Assembly: GCF_022825805.1 (NCBI RefSeq)
Contig: NZ_JAJDWC010000016.1
Span: forward strand, 18,696-82,695
Length of the DNA stretch: 64,000 nt
From: Phaeobacter sp.
GTDB lineage: Bacteria; Pseudomonadota; Alphaproteobacteria; Rhodobacterales; Rhodobacteraceae
Reading direction: 5' to 3'
Both the position numbers and the translations under genes were made by a program. The notes below the pieces were generated by a model, which was given only the letters and a program-made list of their open reading frames with translations, searched no databases and was not told where the DNA came from. Shown here one piece after another: positions 1 through 10,970 of this stretch (position 1 is the first letter of the stretch; every line of letters begins with the position of its first letter).

Positions 1-652
1 GATCAGGGTTGCCATCCACCACAGATGTGACCTCAATCGTGTCTTTCATCGTCTTCAGCCCAGTCCAGAGGCCGGAAAACCGGCTCAGACCAATGCCATA
101 GATGCCATAGTCGAGAATTTCCTGCACCCCAGCCGGGCTGACAATCGGCAGGTAGCAATCCATCAGCGCCCATTCGGACTGATGCAGCACGGTCGAGCTT
201 TCGCCCGTGTGGTCATCGCCCATCGCCATCACGACGCCGCCGTATTTGGAGGATCCAGCCATATTGGCGTGACGGATGGCATCGCCAGAGCGGTCCACCC
301 CCGGCCCCTTGCCGTACCACAGACCAAAGACACCGTCATATTTGCCTTCGCCGCGCACCTCAGCCTGCTGCGCGCCCCACAGAGCGGTCACGGCGAGATC
401 TTCGTTCAGCCCGTATTGGAAGGTGACATCGCTGGCGGTAAGGTGTTTTTCCGCCCGTTTCATCTGCATGTCGACCGCACCGAGCGGCGAGCCGCGGTAT
501 CCGGTGACCAGCCCTGCGGTGTTCAACCCTGCCTGGCGATCGCGGTGTTTTTGCATCAACATCAGACGCACCAGCGCCTGGGTTCCGTTCAACATGACCT
601 GCGATTTGGTCAGATCAAACTTGTCATTCAGCGAGATCTTCTGCGTGCTCAT
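1..652 (-). CDS. Indolepyruvate ferredoxin oxidoreductase, N-terminal part (runs off window start)
   Basis: Reverse strand from ATG at 652 reads MSTQKISLNDKFDLTKSQVMLNGTQALVRLMLMQKHRDRQAGLNTAGLVTGYRGSP..., open to the window edge; absent from the ORF track because it is truncated. Confidence 0.85.
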   Translation of the reverse strand, partial: MSTQKISLNDKFDLTKSQVMLNGTQALVRLMLMQKHRDRQAGLNTAGLVTGYRGSPLGAVDMQMKRAEKHLTASDVTFQYGLNEDLAVTALWGAQQAEVRGEGKYDGVFGLWYGKGPGVDRSGDAIRHANMAGSSKYGGVVMAMGDDHTGESSTVLHQSEWALMDCYLPIVSPAGVQEILDYGIYGIGLSRFSGLWTGLKTMKDTIEVTSVVDGNPD

Positions 653-835
653 TCTTGGCCTCCCCAGCCTCGACTAGCTTGCTGCATACCCTGAAATAAT
701 AGGTCACAATTGCTGACCTGTATACTGTTTTTTGCCCTCGTCGTTTTCCCGGCATTGGTCTCATTGCGTTTCGCAGCACCAATGAAATTGAAAATGTCGA
801 TACATTTCATATAGGGTCAAAGCGAGGCATCGAAA

Positions 836-1750
836 GTGACGGGTATGGACTGGGACAAGCTAAGAATATTTCACGCAGTGGCAGATGCAGGCAGTTTGAC
901 CCACGCGGGGGACAAGCTGAATTTGTCACAATCCGCGGTCAGCCGGCAGATCCGGGCGCTCGAAGAGAGCCTCAGCTCCACCCTGTTTCACCGCCATGCG
1001 CGGGGACTGATTCTCACCGAACAGGGCGAACTGCTGTTTGATGCCACCAAATCCATGTCCAAACGGCTTGAGGCGGCGTCTGCGCGGATCCGCGACAGCG
1101 AGGAAGAGGTGTTTGGCGAACTGCGGGTCACCACCACCTTTGGATTCGGCACGCTGTGGCTCGCGCCCCGCCTGACCAAACTCTATGAACAATATCCGGA
1201 CCTAAAGATCGACCTGATGCTGGAGGAACGGGTTCTGGACCTGCCCATGCGCGAGGCCGATGTTGCCATCCGCATGAAAGAACCCAGTCAGGCCGATCTA
1301 ATCCGCAAGCGGTTGATGACGGTGCAGATGAAACTCTACGCCTCGCGCTCCTATGTGGAACGTCACGGGATGCCGGAAGTGGCCGAAGACATCGGAGCAC
1401 ATCGGTTGATCTGTCAAAATCCCCGTTCGGCGCAGGTCGGCTCGGCTGCGGTTCTGGTGCAGAAACTGATGACCCACAATCCGTCATCATTGCTGACAGT
1501 GAACAACTATTTCGGCGTGTTGCAGGGCGTTCTGCACGATTTGGGCATCGGTGTGCTGCCCGATTACGTGACCGAAGACTTCCCGGATCTGGTGCCGGTG
1601 CTGTCGGATGAGGACACCAACCCGGTTCCGGTCTACCTCGCCTACCCCGAAGAATTGCGCCATTCGCGGCGGATTTCGGCGTTCCGCGACTTTGTGCAGA
1701 ACGAGATCATCGCCCATCGCAAACACATGAAAGAGCTTGGCAAATTGTAG
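836..1750 (+). CDS. LysR-family transcriptional regulator
   Basis: N-terminal HTH WDKLRIFHAVADAGSLTHAGDKLNLSQSAVSRQIRALEESL; start may be ATG 845. Confidence 0.92.
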   Translation: MTGMDWDKLRIFHAVADAGSLTHAGDKLNLSQSAVSRQIRALEESLSSTLFHRHARGLILTEQGELLFDATKSMSKRLEAASARIRDSEEEVFGELRVTTTFGFGTLWLAPRLTKLYEQYPDLKIDLMLEERVLDLPMREADVAIRMKEPSQADLIRKRLMTVQMKLYASRSYVERHGMPEVAEDIGAHRLICQNPRSAQVGSAAVLVQKLMTHNPSSLLTVNNYFGVLQGVLHDLGIGVLPDYVTEDFPDLVPVLSDEDTNPVPVYLAYPEELRHSRRISAFRDFVQNEIIAHRKHMKELGKL

Positions 1751-1806
1751 CCATGCAAAAAACGCATGGCAGCAATGCTATTTTCTAAGGCTGAATATAC
1801 TTGATC

Positions 1807-1909
1807 GGGCGACACAGCGCCCCTAAATCAGCTCATGAAGACAGCAACACTGCGGTCTTCATACCTCCCTGTTGGACTTCGGCCGAGCTTAGTGCTCGGC
1901 CTTTTTTTT
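1807..1909 (+). ncRNA. Candidate small regulatory RNA with three hairpins and an unpaired CCTCCC motif
   Basis: TATACT at 1796-1801; hairpin GGGCG/CGCCC 1807-1822; hairpin ATGAAGAC/GTCTTCAT 1835-1862; CCTCCC 1864-1869; terminator hairpin GGCCGAGC/GCTCGGCC plus T-run 1881-1909. Confidence 0.5.
1881..1909 (+). terminator. Rho-independent terminator
   Basis: ggccgagcttagtgctcggcctttttttt. Confidence 0.85.
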
Positions 1910-2295
1910 GCGCCTGCCGCGAACTGGATTTCGCGGCGTCGACATGGGACTTTGCAGGTGGCGCCCTCCTGCTAAGTCATTGCCCTGCTGACACATATTA
2001 TAGGGCGTCATATCAAAGTGGGCGCAAATTGCCGGAGGCCGTCACAGTGCAGCACGGCACCCTGCCGCTTTTCTAAAGCGCAAACTCTTAAGCAGAGGTG
2101 AACCGCACCGGGCAATCCGCATCCTTATTTGGCAGCAAAATTGCGCCGGACCGCAAACGCACCTACGGCTGCGAGCCTGGACACGAAATCTGGTCTGTGC
2201 AGCGCCCAACATGACAAAATGCGCTTTTTTCTTCCCCCTCGGCCCTGCTTGCCCTACAAGGCGCGCAATCGCAGCCATTGGGGGACGACAAAGGG

Positions 2296-4461
2296 ATGCA
2301 GGAACCTGCCATCACGCCTGAACTGATTGCCAATCACGGGCTGAAGCCCGATGAATATGATCTGATCCTGGAAATCATCGGGCGGGAGCCGACCTTCACC
2401 GAGCTGGGTATTTTCTCGGCCATGTGGAACGAACACTGTTCCTACAAATCCTCCAAGAAATGGCTGCGCACCCTGCCGACCGACGGTCCACAGGTGATCT
2501 GTGGCCCCGGCGAAAACGCAGGCATCGTTGATATTGGCGATGGTGATGCGGTGGTTTTCAAAATGGAAAGCCACAACCACCCATCCTACATCGAACCCTA
2601 TCAGGGCGCGGCCACCGGTGTTGGCGGCATTCTGCGCGACGTCTTCACCATGGGCGCGCGCCCCATTGCGTCGATGAACGCGCTGTCCTTTGGCGAACCG
2701 GCCCACCATAAGACCCGACAGCTGGTCAATGGCGTGGTCGAGGGCATTGGCGGCTACGGCAACTGCTTTGGCGTGCCTTGCGTCGGCGGTGAGGTCCGTT
2801 TCCACCCCGCCTACAACGGCAACTGCTTGGTGAACGCCTTTGCAGCCGGTCTGGCCAAAACAGATGGCATTTTCTATTCTGCCGCGTCGGGCGTTGGCAT
2901 GCCGGTGGTCTATCTTGGTGCCGAAACCGGTCGCGACGGGGTTGGTGGCGCCACCATGGCCTCGGCCGAGTTTGACGACACCATCGAAGAAAAACGCCCC
3001 ACGGTTCAGGTTGGTGATCCCTTCACAGAAAAACGCCTGATGGAAGCCACGCTGGAACTGATGCAGACCGGAGCGGTGATCTCGATCCAGGATATGGGGG
3101 CCGCCGGGCTGACCTGTTCTGCGGTTGAAATGGGCGACAAAGGTGGGCTGGGCGTGCGTCTGGATCTCGAAAACGTGCCGCAGCGCGAAGAGAACATGAC
3201 CGCCTATGAAATGATGCTGTCGGAATCCCAAGAGCGGATGCTGATGGTGTTGAAGCCCGAACTCGAAGCCGAAGCGCGCGCCGTGTTCGAGAAATGGGAT
3301 CTGGATTTCGCGATCGTCGGTGAAACCATCGCCGAAGACCGCTTCCTGATCATGCACAACGGTGAAGTGAAGGCCGATCTGGTTCTGTCCAAGCTGTCCT
3401 CTACCGCGCCGGAATATGACAGACCCTGGGTCGAAACCCCGGTGCCAGAGGCCCTGACAGATGCGGATGTGCCGACGATCGACCCGATCGACGGGCTGCG
3501 CGCGCTGCTGGCGAGCCCGAACTATGCGGGCAAACAGTGGGTCTATGAACAATATGACACCACCGTCATGGGCGACACGGCGCGCCGTCCGGGCGCAGGC
3601 TCTGGCATCGTGCGGGTCCACGGCACCGACAAACAGCTCGCGTTCACCTCCGATGTGACCCCGCGCTATGTGAAGGCCAACCCGTTCGAAGGCGGCAAGC
3701 AAGCGGTGGCAGAAGCCTATCGCAACCTCACCGCCATCGGTGCAAAACCCTTGGCCACCACCGACAACCTGAACTTCGGCAACCCTGAAAAGCCAGAGAT
3801 CATGGGCCAATTTGTCGGCGCAATCAAAGGCATCGGAGCCGCAGTTGAAGCACTGGATATGCCCATCGTGTCGGGCAACGTGTCTCTGTACAACGAAACC
3901 GATGGCCAGGCGATCTTGCCGACCCCGACCATTGGCGCCGTTGGCCTGATTGCCGCTGGCGAAGAAGCCATTGTCGGCGAAGCGCGTGAAGGTCACGTGG
4001 CACTGCTGGTGGGCGATACCGTGGGCCATCTGGGTCAATCCGCGCTGCTGGCAGAGGTGTTCAACCGCGAAGACGGCGATGCGCCGGCAGTGGATCTGGA
4101 ACTGGAAAAGCGCAACGGTGAATTCATCCGCGCCAATCGCGACTTCATCAAGGCCTGCACCGACCTGTCCGACGGCGGCCTGGCGCTGGCCGCGTTTGAA
4201 ATGGCCGAAACCGCGGGCGTTGGCGTTCAACTGGATGCTGGCGACACCCAGACGCTCTTTGGCGAGGATCAGGGGCGCTATCTGATCGCCTGCAACTTCG
4301 ATCAGGCCGAAGCACTGATGATGGCAGCAGGCCAGGCCGGTGTCAGCATCACCACAGTTGGCAAATTTGGCGGCGATACGGTCCGGATGGGTGGCTCTGA
4401 CGCTGCGCTGAGCGATCTGAGCGAAGTGTTCCGCTCCAGCTTTGCCGCTGCGGTGGCGTGA
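2296..4461 (+). CDS. purL: Phosphoribosylformylglycinamidine synthase subunit PurL
   Basis: [54 protein letters not shown]... characteristic PurL N-terminus. Confidence 0.96.
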   Translation: MQEPAITPELIANHGLKPDEYDLILEIIGREPTFTELGIFSAMWNEHCSYKSSKKWLRTLPTDGPQVICGPGENAGIVDIGDGDAVVFKMESHNHPSYIEPYQGAATGVGGILRDVFTMGARPIASMNALSFGEPAHHKTRQLVNGVVEGIGGYGNCFGVPCVGGEVRFHPAYNGNCLVNAFAAGLAKTDGIFYSAASGVGMPVVYLGAETGRDGVGGATMASAEFDDTIEEKRPTVQVGDPFTEKRLMEATLELMQTGAVISIQDMGAAGLTCSAVEMGDKGGLGVRLDLENVPQREENMTAYEMMLSESQERMLMVLKPELEAEARAVFEKWDLDFAIVGETIAEDRFLIMHNGEVKADLVLSKLSSTAPEYDRPWVETPVPEALTDADVPTIDPIDGLRALLASPNYAGKQWVYEQYDTTVMGDTARRPGAGSGIVRVHGTDKQLAFTSDVTPRYVKANPFEGGKQAVAEAYRNLTAIGAKPLATTDNLNFGNPEKPEIMGQFVGAIKGIGAAVEALDMPIVSGNVSLYNETDGQAILPTPTIGAVGLIAAGEEAIVGEAREGHVALLVGDTVGHLGQSALLAEVFNREDGDAPAVDLELEKRNGEFIRANRDFIKACTDLSDGGLALAAFEMAETAGVGVQLDAGDTQTLFGEDQGRYLIACNFDQAEALMMAAGQAGVSITTVGKFGGDTVRMGGSDAALSDLSEVFRSSFAAAVA

Positions 4462-4573
4462 TCTGCGCCATGAGCGCGACCTGCTCATATGACATTGCAG
4501 ACGGGTGGGACAGAAACGCTGTCCTGCCCGTTTTGCTTTTGTCGGTCACACCATCCATCAGCGTGACTGCGCC

Positions 4574-5134
4574 ATGACAGACCTGCATTTGCCGAACTCG
4601 CAGTTGCCGGACTTGCACTTGCCCGAGCTGGACGCCGATTGCAGCCGCTGTGCGGCCCTGTGCTGTGTGGCCTATCCCTTTGCCGAAACCGAAGATTTTG
4701 CCATCCTGAAGGACACGGACACGCCCTGCCCGAACCTGTCAGAGACCTGTTTCGACTGCCGCATCCACCAGGGGCTATCCCAACAAGGGTTCGGCGGCTG
4801 TGTGGCCTATTCCTGCGCCGGTGCGGGCCAACGGGTCACGCAACATTTGTTTGACGGCGAAACCTGGCGCGACGATCCCGATCTGCTGCAGCACATGACC
4901 CATGCCCTGCGAGTGGTGCGGCCGATTCACGAAGCCTTGCTGATCCTGCGAGAGGCCCTGCTGCTGCCCCTGCCCGATCCGGTGCGCCAGCACTGTGCCG
5001 GGTTGATCAACACGCTGGCCGTGGCGGATGCGACCTCCATCTGGGACTTTGAAGAGGGTGAGGTGCAGGACGCGTTGGCCAGCGTACCGGAATTTGTGGC
5101 GACACTGGCCCCTTATGTGGCGCACCGGCGCTAA
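4574..5134 (+). CDS. Cysteine-cluster protein of unknown function
   Basis: DCSRCAALCC...CPNLSETCFDCRIHQG...GGCVAYSCAGAGQRV; start chosen at ATG 4574. Confidence 0.65.
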   Translation: MTDLHLPNSQLPDLHLPELDADCSRCAALCCVAYPFAETEDFAILKDTDTPCPNLSETCFDCRIHQGLSQQGFGGCVAYSCAGAGQRVTQHLFDGETWRDDPDLLQHMTHALRVVRPIHEALLILREALLLPLPDPVRQHCAGLINTLAVADATSIWDFEEGEVQDALASVPEFVATLAPYVAHRR

Positions 5135-5201
5135 TCCTGCTTGCAGCACCCTTGGTGGCGACCTACATTTTCAGCAGCTAGAACATAAGGAAATATGCTG
5201 G

Positions 5202-5438
5202 ATGCCGATGCAAGCCCATGAAATCGAAGAGCTGCTGCGTGAGAGTTTTCCCGATGCGGAAATCCAGGTCGGTGGCCATGATGGGGTCCATATGTCCGCC
5301 ATGGTGATCGATGAAAGTTTTCGCGGAAAGAACCGGGTCCAGCAGCAGCGCGCGGTCTATGCTGCGTTGAAGGGCAAGATGGACGGGTCCGACGGGGAAC
5401 TGCACGCCTTGGCTCTGACCACCAAGGCACCGGAATAA
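5202..5438 (+). CDS. BolA family protein
   Basis: MPMQAHEIEELLRESFPDAEIQVGGHDGVHMSAMVIDESFRGKNRVQQQRAVYAAL. Confidence 0.88.
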   Translation: MPMQAHEIEELLRESFPDAEIQVGGHDGVHMSAMVIDESFRGKNRVQQQRAVYAALKGKMDGSDGELHALALTTKAPE

Positions 5439-5635
5439 CACCGGCATGGCGATGCGCGTTCTGACCCGTTTGATTTTACCGCCGGATGTCACTGTCACGT
5501 GCTGTGGCATTCAGGGGTTTGATCTGCGCATCGCCGGTTGCCGCAGCGCAGATGGCGTTATGCGGACACGGGGCGCGACAGGCAAACTAACAGGCAATCC
5601 GACGGGCACAGCAACCATCACAGGGGGCTGTTTCG

Positions 5636-5965
5636 ATGACAGAACTGCTGGCCAATGACGGGTTGATGGCCGTTCTGGTGATCGGTGTTATTGTGCTCGC
5701 CGGTGTCGTTGCCTGGGTCAATCAAAGCCGCAGCCCCTTTGTGGAGGAAGATGACGACCCCCGGTATCATACCCTGCGGTCTGATTATCAGTCCGGCATG
5801 GGCGGGGGCGCTATGCGCACCTGGAAAGTGCCCAAAGATCCCGATGAATATGCGCGATTTTTTGTCCCCAAGGGTCTGGCAACAGACCAGTCCGCCGCCC
5901 TGACAGATCAATCCGCAGACGCGTTAGAGGCAAGTGGCACAGACACAAAGAAGAGCGGGAGATGA
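5636..5965 (+). CDS. Hypothetical single-pass membrane protein
   Basis: Open frame with N-terminal hydrophobic helix LMAVLVIGVIVLAGVVAWV. Confidence 0.6.
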   Translation: MTELLANDGLMAVLVIGVIVLAGVVAWVNQSRSPFVEEDDDPRYHTLRSDYQSGMGGGAMRTWKVPKDPDEYARFFVPKGLATDQSAALTDQSADALEASGTDTKKSGR

Positions 5966-5994
5966 CAGCTGTTCTGCGATCCTGACCCGTCGAC

Positions 5995-6046
5995 CCCATC
6001 CATCACCCTGCCCCATCGGCCCCATCCATCGCCCTGCCCCATCGGC
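5995..6046. repeat. Tandem repeat, 26 bp x 2
   Basis: cccatccatcaccctgccccatcggc / cccatccatcgccctgccccatcggc. Confidence 0.85.
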
Positions 6047-6261
6047 CCCCTCCTATAAACCTGACCAACCCCAATCGCTGACACTTTGACCGGATAAAGC
6101 GGTCTGTCTTGTTCCAGACACATCCGCCGCCCTGCCCCGAACTCTGACCTTGGCAGGCCCACCAAACAGACCTCGCCGCATCGTGGGTCTTTCAAATCGC
6201 AAGCGACTGCCGTATATCCAAACCAACCGAAATCGGATTAAAGCCCGAGAGGAAACGCAAA

Positions 6262-6624
6262 ATGACTGACGTAAAATCCCGTATCGACGATTTGGTAAAA
6301 GCCAATGACGTGGTCCTGTTCATGAAGGGCACTAAGGACATGCCCCAGTGTGGCTTTTCCTCGCGTGTGGCGGGCGTGTTGAACTACATCGGGTTGAGCT
6401 ATGCCGATGTGAACGTGCTGGCAGACGAAGAAATCCGCCAGGGCATCAAAGACTACTCCGATTGGCCGACCATCCCACAGCTCTACGTCAAGGGAGAGTT
6501 CGTTGGCGGCTGCGACATCATCACCGAGATGACGCTGTCGGGCGAACTGGATGGTATGTTCGAAGAAAACGGCGTCGCCTTCGACAAGGCCGCTGCTGAC
6601 AAAATCCGCGAAGCCAACGGCTGA
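6262..6624 (+). CDS. grxD: Monothiol glutaredoxin (Grx4 family)
   Basis: [21 protein letters not shown]...[22 protein letters not shown]. Confidence 0.95.
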   Translation: MTDVKSRIDDLVKANDVVLFMKGTKDMPQCGFSSRVAGVLNYIGLSYADVNVLADEEIRQGIKDYSDWPTIPQLYVKGEFVGGCDIITEMTLSGELDGMFEENGVAFDKAAADKIREANG

Positions 6625-6650
6625 TCCGCGGTTTCCAGTTCCGCAAACCT

Positions 6651-6692
6651 AGGCGCGCCAATTTAACCGCGCCAATCTAAGCGCGCTGGTCT
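6651..6692. repeat. 14-bp degenerate tandem repeat x 3
   Basis: aggcgcgccaattt/aaccgcgccaatct/aagcgcgctggtct between grxD stop and terminator. Confidence 0.6.
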
Positions 6693-6699
6693 GAAACAA

Positions 6700-6735
6700 A
6701 AAACACCCTGCGATCGCTCGCAGGGTGTTTTTGTT
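6700..6735 (+). terminator. Rho-independent (bidirectional) terminator
   Basis: aaacaccctgcgatcgctcgcagggtgtttttg. Confidence 0.9.
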
Positions 6736-6765
6736 TGGCGTGTTGAGCACCTAGCCGATGCTCGC

Positions 6766-7164
6766 TCAACTCTGTGTCGTTGTCTCTTCCATCTGCTGGG
6801 CCAAGGCCTCGCTGCGCGCGGCAAGCTCTGCCAGCGTTTCTGTCACCAGAGGCGGCACCACCGGCACTTCGATACGTTCGGGCTCTGGTGCCGGTGCGGC
6901 GCGCAGCTCGGCCAATTCAGCGGTGCGCTCTGCCAGCTCGGCCTCGACCTCTTTGATCCGATCTTCGACCGCTGCGGTTTTGTCCGCCAGCATCAGACCC
7001 GCCATCAACAGCATCCGTGCTTCGGGCATCCGGCCGATCTGATCAGACAGCACCTGCGCCTCGTCATCGAGCATTTTGGCCGCTGCGTGCAGATAGCTTT
7101 CTTCGCCGACCTGGCAGGACACTTCAAAGCCGCGCCCACCGATATGGATTGTCACTTCGGGCAT
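6766..7164 (-). CDS. zapA: Cell division protein ZapA
   Basis: MPEVTIHIGGRGFEVSCQVGEESYLHAAAKMLDDEAQVLSDQIG...LMAGLMLAD. Confidence 0.85.
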   Translation of the reverse strand: MPEVTIHIGGRGFEVSCQVGEESYLHAAAKMLDDEAQVLSDQIGRMPEARMLLMAGLMLADKTAAVEDRIKEVEAELAERTAELAELRAAPAPEPERIEVPVVPPLVTETLAELAARSEALAQQMEETTTQS

Positions 7165-8588
7165 CAGAGATCTTCTCCCTCTGGCAGTGGTTGCGCAGTG
7201 CGCGCGGTGGGCATGGTTGTGCTCAGCGCCTCAGCAGCCGTGGGGTCAGCACCTGCAGCTGGCTGGATTTCGGGCGCCGGCGCAGCGGCTGGGTCAACGT
7301 CCATGAGAGGTTCAGCCATACTCAAAGGCTCCGCGCTGGGGGCTGGTTCTGGCGTCACATCAGCGATGTCCAGCTGCTCGGCAGTGCCAACAAGATCCCC
7401 GGGTGTTTCGAGTTCCGCAGATGCCTGCGGTGTATTGTCTGTATCCTCGGCCCCACCATCCGTCGCATCTGAAGGATCAGCCCAGGCAGAGGGGGCATCT
7501 GCAGGTGCCGCGACGGAAGTTTCATCCACACCGGCCGCAGCCACATCCGCTGGCGCATCACCGGCTGCGGCCAAGAGCGGCTCCAACTTCGCCAGGATCG
7601 CACTGACATGGGCTTTTTCGCTGCTCAGGTTTGCTTGCAGAGCCTCAACCTCGGATTGCAGGGCGGCGTTGATCAGATCCGGATCGCCAATGCCCGCGCT
7701 GTTGGCTTCACGCAGCGCCGCATTGGACGCGCGCAGCTGTTCGACCGTCGCGCTGAGTTCCTGATGGGCATGATCCAGGCGCACCAATGTCTCGTTCTGG
7801 GCCTGGAGATCTTCTTGACTTGGTGCTTGTTGAGTTGGCGTGTCTTGAACTGCCGCTGCGTCTGTCGCGGCACTGGCCACTGCAGCTGCGGTCTCTGCAG
7901 CGCTTTCGGCGGCAGCTTCGGCGGCGACAAGCGCCGCTTGCGACTGTGACAGTTCCTGGCGCAGTGTCTCCACCTCGCCTGTCAGCGCGGCGACCTGATC
8001 TTCGAGTTGAGACTGATCTGCCCCCACATCGCTCGCGGGTTCCTGCGCAGCCGCTTCAACCGCCTGGGCCTCTGCATCGGCGCGCAGTTGCGCGACACTG
8101 GCACGGGCTTCGTCCAATTCGTCCTGCAGCACCTCGCGGGCGGAGGCCGCTTCGTTGCCCTGGATCTCCAGCTCCTGCTTTAGACGGGCCACTTCCGCCT
8201 TGAGCACATCGCCCTCTGCCTTCAGCGCGTCCCGCTCGGCGGTGTTGCCAACCTCATTGCGCAGCAGTTCGACCTCGGCCTGCAAAGCGGCCACTTCGCC
8301 GACATCATCCGTGGCGGCGGGCGCCGCAGCGGCGGCTTGCTCGGCCTCGACCAGTTGGGCACGCAGCACTTTCACCCGCTCTTCCAGCTGGGCATTGGCG
8401 AGGCGTTCTTCCTCCAGATCACGGGTGAGACTGTCCTGCAGGGCAGCGGTTTGGGTCTGGGCCTCTGCCTGCGCTTTTGCCTGTGCTTCGGTGGCACTGC
8501 GCGCCGTGGCCTGCAAGGCGTTGGCACCTGCACCAATGCGATCCATTGCAGCCAGAATCCGTCCCTGCAACTCTTCGATCTGCTCCAT
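7164..8588 (-). CDS. Large coiled-coil protein upstream of zapA
   Basis: MEQIEELQGRILAAMDRIGAGANAL followed by long Ala/Glu/Leu coiled coil and acidic C-terminal region; stop overlaps the zapA start. Confidence 0.7.
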   Translation of the reverse strand: MEQIEELQGRILAAMDRIGAGANALQATARSATEAQAKAQAEAQTQTAALQDSLTRDLEEERLANAQLEERVKVLRAQLVEAEQAAAAAPAATDDVGEVAALQAEVELLRNEVGNTAERDALKAEGDVLKAEVARLKQELEIQGNEAASAREVLQDELDEARASVAQLRADAEAQAVEAAAQEPASDVGADQSQLEDQVAALTGEVETLRQELSQSQAALVAAEAAAESAAETAAAVASAATDAAAVQDTPTQQAPSQEDLQAQNETLVRLDHAHQELSATVEQLRASNAALREANSAGIGDPDLINAALQSEVEALQANLSSEKAHVSAILAKLEPLLAAAGDAPADVAAAGVDETSVAAPADAPSAWADPSDATDGGAEDTDNTPQASAELETPGDLVGTAEQLDIADVTPEPAPSAEPLSMAEPLMDVDPAAAPAPEIQPAAGADPTAAEALSTTMPTARTAQPLPEGEDL

Positions 8589-8890
8589 GCCTGTCCCTTC
8601 GCGACCTCGTGACAATATGCTGCGCGGCGTGCCGGATCGATCCGGTCTGCGCCCTGGCGCCCGTCGGGATCTGGCAGATCCGGAAATCCACCCTGGCTCG
8701 CGTCAAGCGCGAATCACACCGACCAAAGCACCACATGCTCAGTTTAGTTTATGCAGGGATAAATTACCCCCTGTTTGCTTTCAAGCACTTGCAGCATTTC
8801 CTTCGCGCAAGATACTGCGCAAATGCTTGATCTTTGTCATTTCATCGTTATTGAGCGCGTAGTCTGCCCAAAACCCAGAGGAAAATTCCA

Positions 8891-10912
8891 GTGGATCTGA
8901 CCGCCCTGCGCACCGCCAACCCCGAACATTGGACCAAGGCCGCGGCTATCCGTGCCCTTGCGCTCGACGCTGTTGCTGCGGCCAATTCGGGCCATACCGG
9001 CATGCCCATCGGCATGGCCGATGTCGCAACCGTGCTGTTTGAAAAGCACATGAAATTTGACGTGGCCGCACCGCAGTGGCCCGACCGGGACCGTTTCATC
9101 CTGTCCGCCGGTCACGGATCGATGTTGATTTATGGTCTGCTCTATCTGATGGGCGACAAACAGGTCACGCTGGAGCAGATCAAGAACTTCCGCCAGATGG
9201 GCGCATTGACCGCGGGTCATCCAGAAAACTTCCTGATCGACGCCGTTGAAACCACCACCGGCCCCCTGGGCCAGGGCATTGCCAATGCCGTTGGTTTTGC
9301 GATGGCAGAAGAGCTGCAGCGCGCCCAATACGGTCGCAAACTGGTGGATCACCACACTTATGTGATCGCAGGCGACGGCTGCCTGATGGAAGGCGTCAGC
9401 CAGGAGGCCATCGGTCTCGCCGGGCGCCACTCGCTCGGCAAGCTGATTGTTCTGTGGGACAACAACAACATCACCATCGACGGCACGGTCGAGCTGTCGG
9501 ATCGCACCAACCAGGTTCAGCGCTTCAAGGCGTCGGGCTGGCATGTGCAGGAAATCGACGGTCACGACCCCAAAGCCATTGATGCCGCGATCGAAGCCGC
9601 GAAAAAGACCAAAAAGCCCTCCATGATTGCCTGCAAGACCCATATCGCTTTGGGTCACGCAGCGCAGGACACCTCCAAAGGTCACGGCGCGCTGACCGAT
9701 GCAGACCAGCTGAAAGCCGCAAAAGACGCCTATGGCTGGACCGGTGGCCCGTTTGAAGTGCCCGCAGACATCAAAGCCCAGTGGGAAGCCATCGGCCAGC
9801 GCGGTGCCGAGGCACGCGCCGAATGGGAAGCCCGCTTTGCCGAAACATCCCAGCAGAAACAGGACCGTTTCAACCGCGCCTATGCGCTGGAAGCCCCCAA
9901 GAAGCTCTCTGCTGCGGTCAAAGCACTGAAGAAACAGGTCAGCGAAGATCAACCGAAAGTCGCCACCCGCAAAGCATCGGAAATGGCACTTGCGGTGATC
10001 AACCCGCTGATGCCTGAAACCGTCGGTGGCTCTGCCGACCTGACCGGCTCCAACAACACCAAGACCGGCGATCTCGGCGTCTTTGACACGGACAATCGCA
10101 AGGGTCGCTACATCTACTGGGGGATCCGGGAACACGGTATGGCCTCCGCGATGAACGGCATGGCGCTGCACGGCGGCATCCGCCCCTATGGCGGCACCTT
10201 CTTCTGTTTCACCGACTACGCTCGCCCAGCAATGCGTCTGGCGGCCCTCTCGAAACTGCCGACAGTCTTCGTGATGACCCACGATTCCATCGGCGTTGGC
10301 GAAGATGGCCCGACCCACCAGCCGGTGGAGCATCTGGCGATCTGTCGCGCGACCCCGAACACCAATGTGTTCCGTCCCGCAGATGCGGTGGAAACCGCAG
10401 AGGCCTGGGAAATCGCCCTGACCGAGAAAGAAACCCCCTCGGTCATGACGCTGACCCGTCAGAACCTGCCGACTGTGCGCACCGAGCACAAACTGAACAA
10501 CCTCACCGCCAAAGGCGCCTATGTGCTGGCAGAAGCCGAAGGTAAGCGTCAGGTCATCCTGATCGCCACGGGCTCTGAGGTGTCGGTCGCGATGGAGGCA
10601 AAGGCCCAGCTGGAAGCCGAAGGCATCGGCACCCGCGTTGTGTCCATGCCCTGCATGGAGCTGTTTGCCGCCCAGGACGAAGCCTATCGTCGCAAGGTCC
10701 TGCCCGCAGGTCCGGTTCGCGTGGGCATCGAAGCCGCTGTCCGCGACGGTGGCTGGGACCGCTGGCTCTTGGGTGAGCGCGGCCAGGAGAAGAAAGCCGC
10801 ATTCGTCGGCATGGACCGCTTCGGCGCCTCCGCCCCGGCGGGTGAGCTGTTCGAGAAATTCGGCATCACCGCCGCTGGCACCGTGGCAAAGGTGAAAGAG
10901 CTGTTGGGCTAA
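8891..10912 (+). CDS. tkt: Transketolase
   Basis: [32 protein letters not shown]...FSAGHGSM-like and [13 protein letters not shown] motifs. Confidence 0.96.
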   Translation: MDLTALRTANPEHWTKAAAIRALALDAVAAANSGHTGMPIGMADVATVLFEKHMKFDVAAPQWPDRDRFILSAGHGSMLIYGLLYLMGDKQVTLEQIKNFRQMGALTAGHPENFLIDAVETTTGPLGQGIANAVGFAMAEELQRAQYGRKLVDHHTYVIAGDGCLMEGVSQEAIGLAGRHSLGKLIVLWDNNNITIDGTVELSDRTNQVQRFKASGWHVQEIDGHDPKAIDAAIEAAKKTKKPSMIACKTHIALGHAAQDTSKGHGALTDADQLKAAKDAYGWTGGPFEVPADIKAQWEAIGQRGAEARAEWEARFAETSQQKQDRFNRAYALEAPKKLSAAVKALKKQVSEDQPKVATRKASEMALAVINPLMPETVGGSADLTGSNNTKTGDLGVFDTDNRKGRYIYWGIREHGMASAMNGMALHGGIRPYGGTFFCFTDYARPAMRLAALSKLPTVFVMTHDSIGVGEDGPTHQPVEHLAICRATPNTNVFRPADAVETAEAWEIALTEKETPSVMTLTRQNLPTVRTEHKLNNLTAKGAYVLAEAEGKRQVILIATGSEVSVAMEAKAQLEAEGIGTRVVSMPCMELFAAQDEAYRRKVLPAGPVRVGIEAAVRDGGWDRWLLGERGQEKKAAFVGMDRFGASAPAGELFEKFGITAAGTVAKVKELLG

Positions 10913-10940
10913 GCCAACGTCCCATACGGTTGAAACACGA

Positions 10941-10970
10941 AGGGCACCCAATCGGGTGCCCTTTTTGTTT
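10941..10970 (+). terminator. Rho-independent terminator after tkt
   Basis: agggcacccaatcgggtgccctttttgttt. Confidence 0.92.

Noticed and set aside
2254-4488. 744-aa minus-strand ORF
   Set aside because: Shadow of purL
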